Shown here one piece after another: positions 38,632 through 47,222 of a DNA stretch of 64,000 nucleotides; within the stretch, counting starts at the first letter, position 1; every line of letters begins with the position of its first letter. Where the stretch lies: NCBI GenBank assembly GCA_903896015.1, contig CAITWF010000025.1, positions 1 to 64,000 on the forward strand. Reading direction: 5' to 3'. The notes beneath the pieces were generated by a model. It had not been told where the DNA came from. It made no database searches and was given only the letters and a program-made list of their open reading frames with translations. The DNA comes from an uncultured Opitutia bacterium. GTDB taxonomy: Bacteria > Verrucomicrobiota > Verrucomicrobiia > Opitutales > Opitutaceae. The translations under genes and the position numbers were made by a program.

Positions 38632-40767
38632 GTGAAGCTGCCTCCGCACATCTCTCTGCCGGAGAAGAAGCGTGTCGCCGGTCCCGAGCGATCGCCGGTC
38701 TATGCGATGGTCGGCAATCCCAACTGCGGCAAGACCACGCTCTTCAACGCCCTCACTGGACTCCGCCAAAAGGTCGGCAACTATCCCGGCGTCACCATCG
38801 AAAAAAAAATCGGCGAGGCCTATTCGCAACACGGCCGCCCGATGAAAGTGATCGATCTTCCGGGGGCTTATTCGCTCGCCGCGCGGTCGCCCGACGAAGC
38901 CGTGCTGCGCGACGTGCTGCTTGGTCGCCGCGCTGACACGCCACAACCCGATCGGATCATCTGCGTCGTCGACTCTTCCAACCTCGAACGAAACCTCTAC
39001 CTCGTTCACCAAATCCTCGACCTCGGTCGCCCCGTCATCGTTGTCCTCAACATGATGGATGTCGCCACCACCGCCGGCCACCTGATTGATCCTAAGAAAC
39101 TCGAGGAGTCGCTCGGGGTGACGGTGATTCCCTGCGAGGCCGTCCACCACAAGGGCCTCGTGGAATTGCGGCTCGCGATGAGCCGCGCCGATCTTCCGCT
39201 CGCCCGCCACCGTTGGGACGTACCTGCACCCATCGCACCCGCAGTCGCCGACCTGCAAGCCTCGCTCGTCCAATACGACACCCGCTCACCGCTCGTCGCC
39301 CGCGCCGAGGCGCTGCTGCTCCTCACGGATTTCGACTCCGTGCGCGTCGCCGGCTCGACTCCACTCAGTAGCCGCACCATCGAAATCCTCGCCAGCTGGC
39401 GCAAACGCTGGGAAGGCGAGGGGACCGACTGGTCCGCCACGCTCATCCGCAGTCGCTACGAGGCCATCAACCGGCTCTGTGCTGACGTGATCCGCCGCAC
39501 CCGCGAGCAGGGCCCGTCCGTCTCCGACCGGATCGACGCCGTGCTCGTGCATTCCATTTTCGGCTGGTTATTTTTTGGCGCCGTGATGGCGGCGCTGTTT
39601 TTCTCCATCTTCACTCTCGCCGAATATCCGAAGAACTGGATCGACGATCACATGACTGCCCTCGGGGGCTGGGTGCAGGGTAGCATGGCCGTGGGCGATC
39701 TCCGCGACTTGCTCACCCACGGCGTGATCGACGGCGTGAAAGGCATCGTCGTCTTCCTCCCGCAAATCCTGATTCTCTTTTTCTTCGTCGGCCTGCTCGA
39801 AAGCACCGGCTACATGGCCCGCGCCGCCTTCCTCATGGATCGCCCGATGAGCAAGGTCGGGCTCCACGGCAAATCATTCATCCCGCTCCTCGGTTCCTAC
39901 GCGTGCGCGATCCCCGGCATCATGGCCACGCGCACAATCGAAAACGCCAAGGACCGGCTGGTAACCATCCTCGTCGCGCCCCTGATGAGTTGCTCCGCGC
40001 GGCTGCCCGTTTATCTGCTGATGATCGCCACGCTGCTGCCCAGCACCACCGTGGCTACGACCACGAAAGTGGGACTCATGCTGCTCATGTATGCCATCGG
40101 CACACTGGGCGCTTTCGGGTTTGCCTGGTTGTTCAAACGCACGCTCTTCAAGAGCGCGCCGCCGCTCATGATCATGGAGCTGCCGCCCTATCAGCGCCCA
40201 CGTCTCCCGGAAATCACCCGCCAAATGATCGAGCGGGCGTGGCTCTTCCTGAAAAATGCCGGCACCATCATTCTCGGCATCTCGATTCTGCTCTGGTTTT
40301 TCAGCACCTATCCGAAACACCCTGATCCCTCTGCGACCCCCGACGCCCAGATCGCCTACAGCCTGGCCGGTCGCGCCGGAAAAATTCTTGAACCCGTGAT
40401 CAAGCCGCTCGGCTTCGACTGGCGCATCGGCGTCGGCCTCGTCACTTCGTTTTATGCCCGCGAAGTGTTCGTCAGTTCGATGGCCGTAATCTTCGGCGTC
40501 GAATCAAAGGATGATAATACCGCCGCGATCCGCGACGCCCTGAGATCGGCGAAGTGGCCAGATGGCGCCGTGCTGTTCACTCCGCTCGTTTGCTTCACGC
40601 TGATGGTCTACTATGTTTTTGCCATGCAATGCATGAGCACCGTTGCCGTCGTGAAACGCGAAACCAACTCTTGGCGCTGGCCGCTCTTTCAGATCGCCTA
40701 CATGACCGGCACCGCGTGGGTCGTATGCTTCGTCATTTATCAAACTGGGCGCGCGCTCGGCTTCTAG
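38632..40767 (+). CDS. feoB: Ferrous iron transporter FeoB
   Basis: A 711-residue protein. The N-terminal G domain carries G1 GNPNCGKTT, G3 DLPGAYSL and a switch region NYPGVTIEKK; the G4 motif is NMMD, a common FeoB form of NxxD. A helical spacer domain follows (to about 290) and then the membrane part with gate-like segments GLLESTGYMARAAFLMD and YACAIPGIMATR, and the second gate near SFYAREVFVSSMAVIFG. It imports Fe2+ across the inner membrane. The start is GTG at 38632. The small Cys-rich gene begins 1 bp after its stop. Confidence 0.97.
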   Translation: MKLPPHISLPEKKRVAGPERSPVYAMVGNPNCGKTTLFNALTGLRQKVGNYPGVTIEKKIGEAYSQHGRPMKVIDLPGAYSLAARSPDEAVLRDVLLGRRADTPQPDRIICVVDSSNLERNLYLVHQILDLGRPVIVVLNMMDVATTAGHLIDPKKLEESLGVTVIPCEAVHHKGLVELRLAMSRADLPLARHRWDVPAPIAPAVADLQASLVQYDTRSPLVARAEALLLLTDFDSVRVAGSTPLSSRTIEILASWRKRWEGEGTDWSATLIRSRYEAINRLCADVIRRTREQGPSVSDRIDAVLVHSIFGWLFFGAVMAALFFSIFTLAEYPKNWIDDHMTALGGWVQGSMAVGDLRDLLTHGVIDGVKGIVVFLPQILILFFFVGLLESTGYMARAAFLMDRPMSKVGLHGKSFIPLLGSYACAIPGIMATRTIENAKDRLVTILVAPLMSCSARLPVYLLMIATLLPSTTVATTTKVGLMLLMYAIGTLGAFGFAWLFKRTLFKSAPPLMIMELPPYQRPRLPEITRQMIERAWLFLKNAGTIILGISILLWFFSTYPKHPDPSATPDAQIAYSLAGRAGKILEPVIKPLGFDWRIGVGLVTSFYAREVFVSSMAVIFGVESKDDNTAAIRDALRSAKWPDGAVLFTPLVCFTLMVYYVFAMQCMSTVAVVKRETNSWRWPLFQIAYMTGTAWVVCFVIYQTGRALGF

Positions 40768-40768
40768 T

Positions 40769-40924
40769 ATGACCGCCGAACTTCAAACGCTCATCGCCCT
40801 GGCCGTCGTCGCCACTACCGCGGCCTGTCTGGTCGTTCGCTCACTCGCGAAGCACAAAAATCACGGATGTGGTGGCGAATGCGCCTGCCCCACCACGGAG
40901 CTGAAGTCCAAGATTCGGCGCTAG
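40769..40924 (+). CDS. FeoB-associated Cys-rich membrane protein
   Basis: A 51-residue protein starting at the ATG one base after the feoB stop. It has one TM (about residues 5-23, TLIALAVVATTAACLVV) followed by a short basic tail with clustered cysteines, HGCGGECAC, then PTTELKSKIRR. Tiny one-TM proteins with a Cys cluster directly after feoB form a recognised family (PF12669 type) and may act as the FeoC-like third component. I found no other reading for this stretch. Confidence 0.75.
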   Translation: MTAELQTLIALAVVATTAACLVVRSLAKHKNHGCGGECACPTTELKSKIRR

Positions 40925-40926
40925 TG

Positions 40927-40947
40927 CCCTCCTGAGGGTTTTTCTTT
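40927..40947 (+). terminator. Weak intrinsic terminator of the feo operon
   Basis: CCCTC-CT-GAGGG followed by TTTTTCTTT, three bases after the stop of the small Cys-rich gene. The stem is only 4-5 bp with a very short loop, so termination may be partial. Sequence similar to the right arm of the repeat at 18755-18782 begins within its T-tract. Confidence 0.45.
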
Positions 40948-40970
40948 CGTGTCATCCGCCTGATTCGCGG
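40946..40970. repeat. Solo arm of the 18.7-kb inverted repeat
   Basis: This segment (…tcatccgcctgattcgcgg) matches the right arm at 18755-18782 over its last 20 bases with a single mismatch, and further with one gap. No complementary left arm is visible next to it. It lies between the feo operon terminator and nagB, ending 14 bp before the nagB ATG. Confidence 0.7.
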
Positions 40971-40984
40971 CCAAAAAAAACACC

Positions 40985-41770
40985 ATGGAAGTTCTCATCC
41001 GCGACAACCCTGACGTCGGCTGCCTCCTTGGCGCGAAAATGTTTGCCAGCGTCATCCGCGAAAAGCCCCACGCCGTGCTTGGCCTCGCCACCGGTCGCAC
41101 GCCACTCCGCCTGTATCAGGAGTTGATCCGCATGCACCGCGACGAAGGGCTCGATTTCAGCCGCGTCACCACCTTCAACCTCGACGAATATGTCGGACTG
41201 CCCGCCACCCACGATCAGTCCTACCGGTATTTCATGCGGGAAAATTTTTTCCGCCACATCAACATCGATCAGACGCGCACCCACGTGCCCGATGGCACCG
41301 CCGCCGACCTTCACACCGAGTGCCGCGGCTACGAGCAAAAGATCGCCGACGCGGGCGGAATCGACCTCCAGCTCCTCGGACTCGGCCGCAACGGCCACAT
41401 CGGTTTCAACGAACCCACCGGTTCGCTCCGCTCGCGCACGTGGATCAAGATCCTTTCCGAGCAAACCCTGAAGGACAACAGCGCCGTGTTCGGCTCGATC
41501 GAAAAGATGCCGAAGCACGCGCTCACGATGGGCATCGGCACCATTCTCGACGCGAAACGCATTCTCCTCCTCGCGTTCGGCCCCGCGAAAGTCCGCGCCG
41601 TCGAGCACATGATCGAAGGCCCGCTCGCCGCCATCTGCCCCGGGTCCGCGCTGCAACAGCATCCGCGCGCCACCGTGATTCTCGACGAAAACTCCGCCGC
41701 CGGCCTCCACTACGCCGATCACTACCGCTGGATCGATCAGCACAAGTTCGACTGGCAGCGCACGAAGTAA
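40985..41770 (+). CDS. nagB: Glucosamine-6-phosphate deaminase
   Basis: A 261-residue enzyme. LGLATGRTPLRLYQEL binds phosphate, FNLDEYVGL holds the catalytic Asp, and LLGLGRNGHIGFNEP holds the general base His with its Glu partner. It converts GlcN-6-P to fructose-6-P and ammonia. It is the last step of amino-sugar and sialic acid catabolism, which fits with nanA in the first locus, although the two are 37 kb apart. No nagA is seen. It converges on an MFS gene with 12 bp between the stops. Confidence 0.95.
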   Translation: MEVLIRDNPDVGCLLGAKMFASVIREKPHAVLGLATGRTPLRLYQELIRMHRDEGLDFSRVTTFNLDEYVGLPATHDQSYRYFMRENFFRHINIDQTRTHVPDGTAADLHTECRGYEQKIADAGGIDLQLLGLGRNGHIGFNEPTGSLRSRTWIKILSEQTLKDNSAVFGSIEKMPKHALTMGIGTILDAKRILLLAFGPAKVRAVEHMIEGPLAAICPGSALQQHPRATVILDENSAAGLHYADHYRWIDQHKFDWQRTK

Positions 41771-41782
41771 ATTCGCGGTGCA

Positions 41783-43066
41783 TTACGCCGCCGCCAACGC
41801 CGGCCGCGTCTTCGCTATCGGTAGCACCATCACCGCCGCGATCACGCAAAGCGCACCTGCGCCGATGAACGCCCAAGCATAGTTGCCCACCTGCGCGCGC
41901 ACCACGCCCGCCATCAGTGCCGCAAACGCCGCACCCACCTGATGCGACGCCGCGATCCAACCGAACACGATGCTCGCTTTCTCGCGGCCAAATACCTCGC
42001 CCGTCAACCGCACGGTCGGCGGCACCGTCGCAATCCAGTCGAGCCCGTAAAACACTGCGAACACCCCGAGTCCCGCCACCGGCCCGAGCAACGCCTGCGG
42101 CAAGAACATCAACGACAGCCCGCGCAGCCCGTAGTAAATGAAAAGCAGGTAACGCGTGTTGTAGCGATCGCTCAGCCAGCCACTCGCAGTTGTGCCCACG
42201 AGATCGAAAAGCCCCATCATCGCGAGCAAACTCGCCGCGCGTACCTCGGGAATACCACAGTCAAACGCCGCCGACACCAGATGCGTGCCGATCAGTCCAT
42301 TCGTGCTCGCGCCGCACACAAAAAACGATCCCGCGAGCAGCCAAAAGTCGCGCACGCGCACGGCTTCAAGCAGGACAGTAACCGCACGCTTCGCGGGATT
42401 GCCTGCGGCCGAAGCCGGCTTCGCCACATCTGGTGCGCCACTCTCACCGAACGGTCGCAGCCCCACATCGCGCGGATCGTCGCGCATGAAAAACCAAATC
42501 ACCGGTGCGACGAGCAAGGTCGCCGCCGTCACGATCCCTGGCGCTGCGCGCCAATTATTCTGGGTTTTTACGGCGCTCGCGAGCGCGGGCAAGAAAACCA
42601 ACTGCCCGGTCGCCGTGCTCGCCGTGAGCACGCCCATCACGAGTCCGCGCCGCTCAGTAAACCAGCGGTTCGCCACCGCCGCGCCGAGCACCGTTGCCGC
42701 CAGTCCCGAGCCTGCTCCCACGACAAAACCCCACAGCAACACGAACTGCCAGTAATGCGTCGCAGCCGTCGATAAGCCGTAGCCCGCGCTGAGCAACAGC
42801 ATCGCCGCCACCATCGTGCGCCGCAACCCGAACCGCTGATACAACGCCGCCGCAAACGGCCCGATCAAACCGTAGAGAAAGATGTTAATCGAAACGATCG
42901 ATGAGACCTTGGCGCGGCTCCACTGAAACTCGTTGCCGAGCGGCAGCAGGATAACGCCGGGCGTCGCCCGCGCGCCCGCCGCCGCGAGCAACGTGACAAA
43001 CGTCACGCCGGCGGCAATCCACGCGTAGTGTAATTTTTTTGGCGCTGCGCCGACGAATTGGCTCAT
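41783..43066 (-). CDS. MFS transporter
   Basis: A 427-residue protein with about 12 hydrophobic segments. I start at the ATG at 43066 (MSQFVGAAPKKLHYAW); the open frame upstream is low-complexity antisense of non-coding sequence. The loop between TM2 and TM3 reads YQRFGLRRTMVAAM, with RRGLVMGVLTAST after TM5, in the style of the oxalate/formate and monocarboxylate porter families. WLSDRYNTRYLL in the second half is the matching A-loop. The substrate is not evident. It could export or import an organic acid. Confidence 0.85.
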   Translation of the reverse strand: MSQFVGAAPKKLHYAWIAAGVTFVTLLAAAGARATPGVILLPLGNEFQWSRAKVSSIVSINIFLYGLIGPFAAALYQRFGLRRTMVAAMLLLSAGYGLSTAATHYWQFVLLWGFVVGAGSGLAATVLGAAVANRWFTERRGLVMGVLTASTATGQLVFLPALASAVKTQNNWRAAPGIVTAATLLVAPVIWFFMRDDPRDVGLRPFGESGAPDVAKPASAAGNPAKRAVTVLLEAVRVRDFWLLAGSFFVCGASTNGLIGTHLVSAAFDCGIPEVRAASLLAMMGLFDLVGTTASGWLSDRYNTRYLLFIYYGLRGLSLMFLPQALLGPVAGLGVFAVFYGLDWIATVPPTVRLTGEVFGREKASIVFGWIAASHQVGAAFAALMAGVVRAQVGNYAWAFIGAGALCVIAAVMVLPIAKTRPALAAA

Positions 43067-43184
43067 GAGAACGCTCCGAAACTGCACATGCACCGGGGAC
43101 GCGCAAGCCGTGCACCCGACACCGCCTGACGAATTTTTAGCCCTGCTGTTCCGCTGGCAGGGGCAGGGGAGCGCCGCACCCGGC

Positions 43185-43880
43185 TCATGTGCCGCGCTTG
43201 TTGCCGTAGAGCTCGATGTGCAGCCGGTGCGCATAGCGGTAACCGCGCGCCTTGCAGACATCACTCAGCCACGTGGCGCGTTCGCGCATCGTTGCGAGCG
43301 TCGTCGCCTCGGGCATCAGCAGGATTTTGTGCCGGGGAATTTCACGGTGCAGCGCTGCGAGCATGCCTTCGAGCTCGTCGACGTCCTCGGGCCGCGCGAC
43401 CACGAATTTAAACTGGTAACTGTAGCCGTCGATCCAAGCCTTCACCACGTCGGGCCGCCACCGCGTGGCCTCGTGCTTCTTTCGCCAAACTCCGTGTTCG
43501 ATCGGATCAGGCGCGGAGTTGAGCAGCTTCGGCGAAAGCGACGCCAGATCGCAGGCGATGCCGTCAGGCTTCACTGTCGCCGCCGTCTCGATCGTGATGT
43601 GCCGTCCGAGTTTTTTCAGTTCCGCCGCGAGCACGGAAATCTCTTTCGCAATCATCGGCTCGCCGCCCGTCAGCACGACGTGTCGCGCCGACGCGTGGCT
43701 CTCCACCGCCGCGAGGATCTGCGCGACGGTGCGCGGCTCGCCCTCGGGATTCCATGAGGCATACGGCGTGTCGCACCACGCACAGCGCAGGTTGCAGCCG
43801 CTCGTCCGCACGAACACCGACGGCACGCCCGTCAGCTCGCCTTCGCCCTGCACCGAATAGAAGATTTCGGCGATTAGCAT
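43185..43880 (-). CDS. queE: 7-carboxy-7-deazaguanine synthase (radical SAM)
   Basis: A 231-residue radical SAM enzyme. The 4Fe-4S ligands are Cys29, Cys33 and Cys36 in SGCNLRCAWCDTP, and the N-terminal EIFYSVQGEGELTG is the usual QueE opening. VVLTGGEPM is the SAM-binding GGE motif. It turns CPH4 into 7-carboxy-7-deazaguanine in queuosine synthesis. The ATG at 43880 begins 2 bp after the queC stop; a TTG two codons earlier would overlap it. queD is not in the window. Confidence 0.95.
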   Translation of the reverse strand: MLIAEIFYSVQGEGELTGVPSVFVRTSGCNLRCAWCDTPYASWNPEGEPRTVAQILAAVESHASARHVVLTGGEPMIAKEISVLAAELKKLGRHITIETAATVKPDGIACDLASLSPKLLNSAPDPIEHGVWRKKHEATRWRPDVVKAWIDGYSYQFKFVVARPEDVDELEGMLAALHREIPRHKILLMPEATTLATMRERATWLSDVCKARGYRYAHRLHIELYGNKRGT

Positions 43881-43882
43881 GA

Positions 43883-44572
43883 TCAACCCGCGACCGGTTT
43901 CGACGGCAACGGCGCGCGCGACGCATACTCCGTCGGATCGGACACGCCCGCCTCAAGGAAGGCTTCACGGCGTTCCACACACGTTCCGCACGTGCCACAG
44001 TGGATCGCTCCACCCTTGTAGCATGACCACGTGCGGGCGAAATCCACGCCGAGCCGCGCGCCCTCAGCGGCGATCTGGTTTTTGTTCATCGCGATAAACG
44101 GCCGCAGCAGTTGCACGCCCGCGTAGGTGCCCAGTCGCATCGCGTCACCCATCGCGCGCATGAACTCCTCCCGGCAGTCCGGATAAATCGCGTGGTCACC
44201 TCCGTGCGCCGCGATCACGAGCCCCTCCGCGCCGACGCTCTCCGCGAACCCGCAGGCAATCGACAGCATAATCGCGTTGCGAAACGGCACGACGGTCTGC
44301 TTCATGACTTTTTCCTCGTAGTGCCCGTCGGGAATCGCGCCGCCACTCTTCAACAGATCCGACGCGAACATCCGCTCCACGAAATCGAGTCCCACCGTCT
44401 CGTGCTTCACGCCCAGCGCAGCGGCGTGCTGCACCGCGAAGGGAATCTCGCGGTGGTTGTGCTTCGCGCCGTAGTCGAAACTGATCGCCGCGACGATCGC
44501 GTGCTCGCGCCGCGCCCAATGGAGCGCAGTCACGGAATCCATCCCACCCGAGCAAAGCACGACAACTTTCAT
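43883..44572 (-). CDS. queC: 7-cyano-7-deazaguanine synthase
   Basis: A 229-residue PP-loop ATPase. SGGMDS at 8-13 is the ATP-binding loop. The Zn site near the C-terminus is SCYKGGAIHCGTCGTC, four Cys spaced as in QueC. FRNAIMLSIACGFAE is another conserved segment. It makes preQ0 from the QueE product. The start at 44572 gives a normal N-terminus; upstream sequence to 44698 is the divergent promoter region filled by an inverted repeat. Confidence 0.95.
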   Translation of the reverse strand: MKVVVLCSGGMDSVTALHWARREHAIVAAISFDYGAKHNHREIPFAVQHAAALGVKHETVGLDFVERMFASDLLKSGGAIPDGHYEEKVMKQTVVPFRNAIMLSIACGFAESVGAEGLVIAAHGGDHAIYPDCREEFMRAMGDAMRLGTYAGVQLLRPFIAMNKNQIAAEGARLGVDFARTWSCYKGGAIHCGTCGTCVERREAFLEAGVSDPTEYASRAPLPSKPVAG

Positions 44573-44604
44573 GGCCGCAGCGTGACGGACACCACGCGCG
44601 ATGC

Positions 44605-44694
44605 AAAATCGTTCTCGTTCTCTCAATCGTTCTCGTTCTCCTTTTCCATCCAACCGAGAGAACGATTAGGAGAACGAAGAACGAGAACGATTTT
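44605..44694. repeat. Inverted repeat, cgttct-word type, in a divergent promoter region
   Basis: Outer arms AAAATCGTTCTCGTTCT (44605-44621) and AGAACGAGAACGATTTT (44678-44694) are perfect 17-bp complements. Inside them the word cgttct/agaacg repeats several times on both sides (for example atcgttctcgttctcc at 44626-44641), so longer imperfect pairing is possible. The element fills nearly the whole gap between queC (starts 44572) and the divergent deacetylase gene, ending 3 bp before the latter's ATG. Confidence 0.85.
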
Positions 44695-44697
44695 ACC

Positions 44698-45609
44698 ATG
44701 CTGATTCTCCACGACCCGCGTTGTGCCGATTACGGCTCGTCGATGCGCCCCGAGCAACCGGCTCGCGTCACACGCACGGCATCGCATCTGCGTGCGGCAA
44801 AGCCCAGTTGGTCGTGGAAAGCTCCTGGCGCGCTCGTCCGCGACGAAACCCTCCTCCTCGCCCACACGCCCGCACATCTCAAGCGCCTGGCCGTCGCGCG
44901 CGACTTCGACGACGACACACCTTTCTTTGCCAGCATCAGCGATCACGCACGCCGGGCTGTGAGCGCCGCAATCGAAGCGGCGCAACACGCCCTCACGACC
45001 CGCGAACCGGCTTTCTCACTCATGCGCCCACCCGGCCATCACGCGACTGCCGGGCAGGCCATGGGCTTTTGTTACCTAAACCAGATCGCCATCGCCACGC
45101 TCGCCGCACACCACCAACTCAGCGCCACGCGCGTGGCTGTTTGGGATTTCGACGCCCACCACGGCAACGGCACCGAAGCCATCCTCCATGCGCACACCTC
45201 CGCTCCCACGAGCCCGACGACCGGGGCCTTTTTCTTCGCGTCCGTCCACCAATCGCCCGGCTATCCCGGGACCGGCACGCACGACCTCGGGCCGTTCACC
45301 CGCAACTGGCCGATCGCTCCACACACCCCGCGCGCCGGCCATCTGGCCGCGCTCCGCGAATCGCTCGATGCCGTGATCGCGTTTCGTCCCGACCTTATTC
45401 TCGTCTCCGCCGGATTCGACGCCTACGCCCGCGATCCGATTACGAGTATGACCCTCGAAACCGAGGATTTCGCCGCTCTTGGACACTGGCTCGCCGAAAT
45501 CCGCTCTCAGCAAGGCATCCCTGCCGCGGCGATCCTCGAAGGCGGCTACAGCCACGACCTCGCTTTGTTGGTTGAAGCTTTCCTCACGGCGTGGGACAAA
45601 ATCACCTGA
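44698..45609 (+). CDS. Histone deacetylase-family (class II-like) amidohydrolase
   Basis: A 303-residue Zn enzyme. His114 and His115 in RPPGHHA are the charge-relay pair; Asp152 and His154 in WDFDAHHGNGT are Zn ligands, and the Asp in SAGFDAYARDP is the third. VSAGFDAY and LEGGYSHDLA are strong family marks. Bacterial members deacetylate polyamines, acetoin-related proteins or lysines; the substrate here is unknown. No SD sequence precedes it, because the repeat occupies that place. Confidence 0.88.
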   Translation: MLILHDPRCADYGSSMRPEQPARVTRTASHLRAAKPSWSWKAPGALVRDETLLLAHTPAHLKRLAVARDFDDDTPFFASISDHARRAVSAAIEAAQHALTTREPAFSLMRPPGHHATAGQAMGFCYLNQIAIATLAAHHQLSATRVAVWDFDAHHGNGTEAILHAHTSAPTSPTTGAFFFASVHQSPGYPGTGTHDLGPFTRNWPIAPHTPRAGHLAALRESLDAVIAFRPDLILVSAGFDAYARDPITSMTLETEDFAALGHWLAEIRSQQGIPAAAILEGGYSHDLALLVEAFLTAWDKIT

Positions 45610-45616
45610 TTACCGC

Positions 45617-46795
45617 ATGATTTCACGCTTCATTCCGCCGCGCCTGCGCCGTTTGCTTGGCGTGAAAGTGACCTCCCGTCCGCCCGTTTACCAACTCCTC
45701 GATCAGCCCGGCTCGCTCGCGCCGCTGCTCGCCGCTTTGGAACACGTTGACGAAGTCTCCCTCGATACCGAGGCCGACAACATGTATCACTACAAGACGC
45801 GGGTCTGCCTCCTCCAGTTTCTCGTGGGCGAGGAGGTATTCCTCGTCGATGTGCTCGCGCCCGGCCAGAAACTCGACGCGCTCTGGAAAGTCCTCGCGAA
45901 AAAACACCTCCTGATGCACGGCAGCGACTTCGATCTGCGCCTGCTCCACGATCTCTGCGAGTTCCGGCCGAAAAGCATTTTCGACACAATGCTCGCCGCA
46001 CAACTCCTCGGCATGCAGCGCGTCGGCCTCGGCTCGCTGCTTGAGGACAATTTTGGCGTCGCCGTCGACAAATCCGGCCAGAAGGCCAACTGGTCGCAGC
46101 GCCCCATCACCCCGAAGCTGCTCAACTATGCCGCGCTCGACGTCTGGCACCTGCCCGCGCTGCGCGACATCCTCACGCGCGATCTGGTCAAATTAAAGCG
46201 GCTCGACTGGCTCGAACAGCAATGCCGCGCCCAGATCGAAGCGGGCGGAGCCGGCTTTGCCCCTGCGACGGAAAACGACTGGCGGATCGGCCGCAGCGAA
46301 CGCCTCCGCGGCGCCGGCCTCGGCGTCCTCCATGCCGTCTGGCACTGGCGCGAAACACAAGCCCAGCGTCTCGACACGCCACCTTTCAAAGTTTGCGGCA
46401 ACGCCCTCCTCATCAAAATCGCCGAAGCTGCGGAACAGGGAGCCGGCGAGTCCGAGCTGCTCGCCAACATCAACCTCGGCCGCCGCCACGATCGCCTCGC
46501 GCCCTCCCTCGCGGCCGCCCTCCGCGCCGGCCTCGACCGCGATCCGAAGACTCTCCCGCGCCGCCCCGGTCGCGATCCCAATCACGTGTCGCTCACCCAG
46601 TCCGAGATCGAGCTCCAGGATCGCATCAAGGTCGACCGCGATCGCGTCGCGCAAAAACTCGGCTTCGAGCCCACGCTCATCGCCAACCGCTCCCAACTCG
46701 CGCAGATCGCCCGTGCGCCGAAAAAAATCGGCGACGTCCTGCTCCCCTGGCAGGCCGCACTGCTCATCCACGAGCCGACCCTGAAAAACCTCTGA
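45617..46795 (+). CDS. rnd: Ribonuclease D-like 3'-5' exonuclease
   Basis: A 392-residue DEDD-family nuclease using the ATG at 45617, 7 bp after the deacetylase stop. Exo I is LDTEADN, Exo II MHGSDFDLRLL, Exo III YAALDVWHLPAL with the catalytic Tyr. An HRDC-like helical region follows (about 210-290) and a second one near the C-terminus. It trims 3' ends of stable RNAs such as tRNA precursors. Operon pairing with the deacetylase is suggested by spacing. Confidence 0.9.
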   Translation: MISRFIPPRLRRLLGVKVTSRPPVYQLLDQPGSLAPLLAALEHVDEVSLDTEADNMYHYKTRVCLLQFLVGEEVFLVDVLAPGQKLDALWKVLAKKHLLMHGSDFDLRLLHDLCEFRPKSIFDTMLAAQLLGMQRVGLGSLLEDNFGVAVDKSGQKANWSQRPITPKLLNYAALDVWHLPALRDILTRDLVKLKRLDWLEQQCRAQIEAGGAGFAPATENDWRIGRSERLRGAGLGVLHAVWHWRETQAQRLDTPPFKVCGNALLIKIAEAAEQGAGESELLANINLGRRHDRLAPSLAAALRAGLDRDPKTLPRRPGRDPNHVSLTQSEIELQDRIKVDRDRVAQKLGFEPTLIANRSQLAQIARAPKKIGDVLLPWQAALLIHEPTLKNL

Positions 46796-46859
46796 GCGCC
46801 GCGGCCGCATCGCACTTGCGAAACTTTTACCCACCGCCCACCGTCCTCCCACCGTCCTC

Positions 46860-47117
46860 ATGAAAACGAAACTCGTTCTCGCCGCCGGCCTGCTTTTCAC
46901 CGTGTTGTTTGCCACTGGCTGCGCCACGCGCGTCACTGCCAGCGGCGGCCGCGAGACCACCGTCCTCGCCGGCGCGGTCACCGTCTCGACCGACTCCTTC
47001 CAGCCCACCACCTCCAACACGCTCGACGTCGACACCTCGAAAGTCGCCAGCACCGGCAATCCCACGGGCAAAAAGACCACGCTCCTTTGGGGCTTGATCA
47101 CGCTGCACGATTACTGA
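46860..47117 (+). CDS. Small lipoprotein of unknown function
   Basis: An 85-residue protein with a lipoprotein signal (hydrophobic core and LFATGC ending at Cys21). The mature part is Thr/Ser/Val-rich (RETTVLAGAVTVSTDSF.., KKTTLLWGLITLHDY) without a family I recognise. It ends 25 bp before a good intrinsic terminator. The signal peptide and terminator make a real gene likely. Confidence 0.65.
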   Translation: MKTKLVLAAGLLFTVLFATGCATRVTASGGRETTVLAGAVTVSTDSFQPTTSNTLDVDTSKVASTGNPTGKKTTLLWGLITLHDY

Positions 47118-47142
47118 GCCTCTCGCGCTCGCACCCCTTCCC

Positions 47143-47175
47143 AACCCCGCTCGCGCCGCGCCTGCGGGGTTTTTC
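47143..47175 (+). terminator. Intrinsic terminator after the small lipoprotein
   Basis: AACCCCGC (47143-47150) pairs with GCGGGGTT (47164-47171) across a GC-rich 13-nt loop, and the T-run ttttt starts within the arm, followed by cttt. It lies about 50 bp before the oleC ATG and separates the two units. Confidence 0.75.
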
Positions 47176-47222
47176 TTTGCGCCGTGCAGCCGTTGCGCGA
47201 GCCTTCCGCTTCGCCCGCCTTC

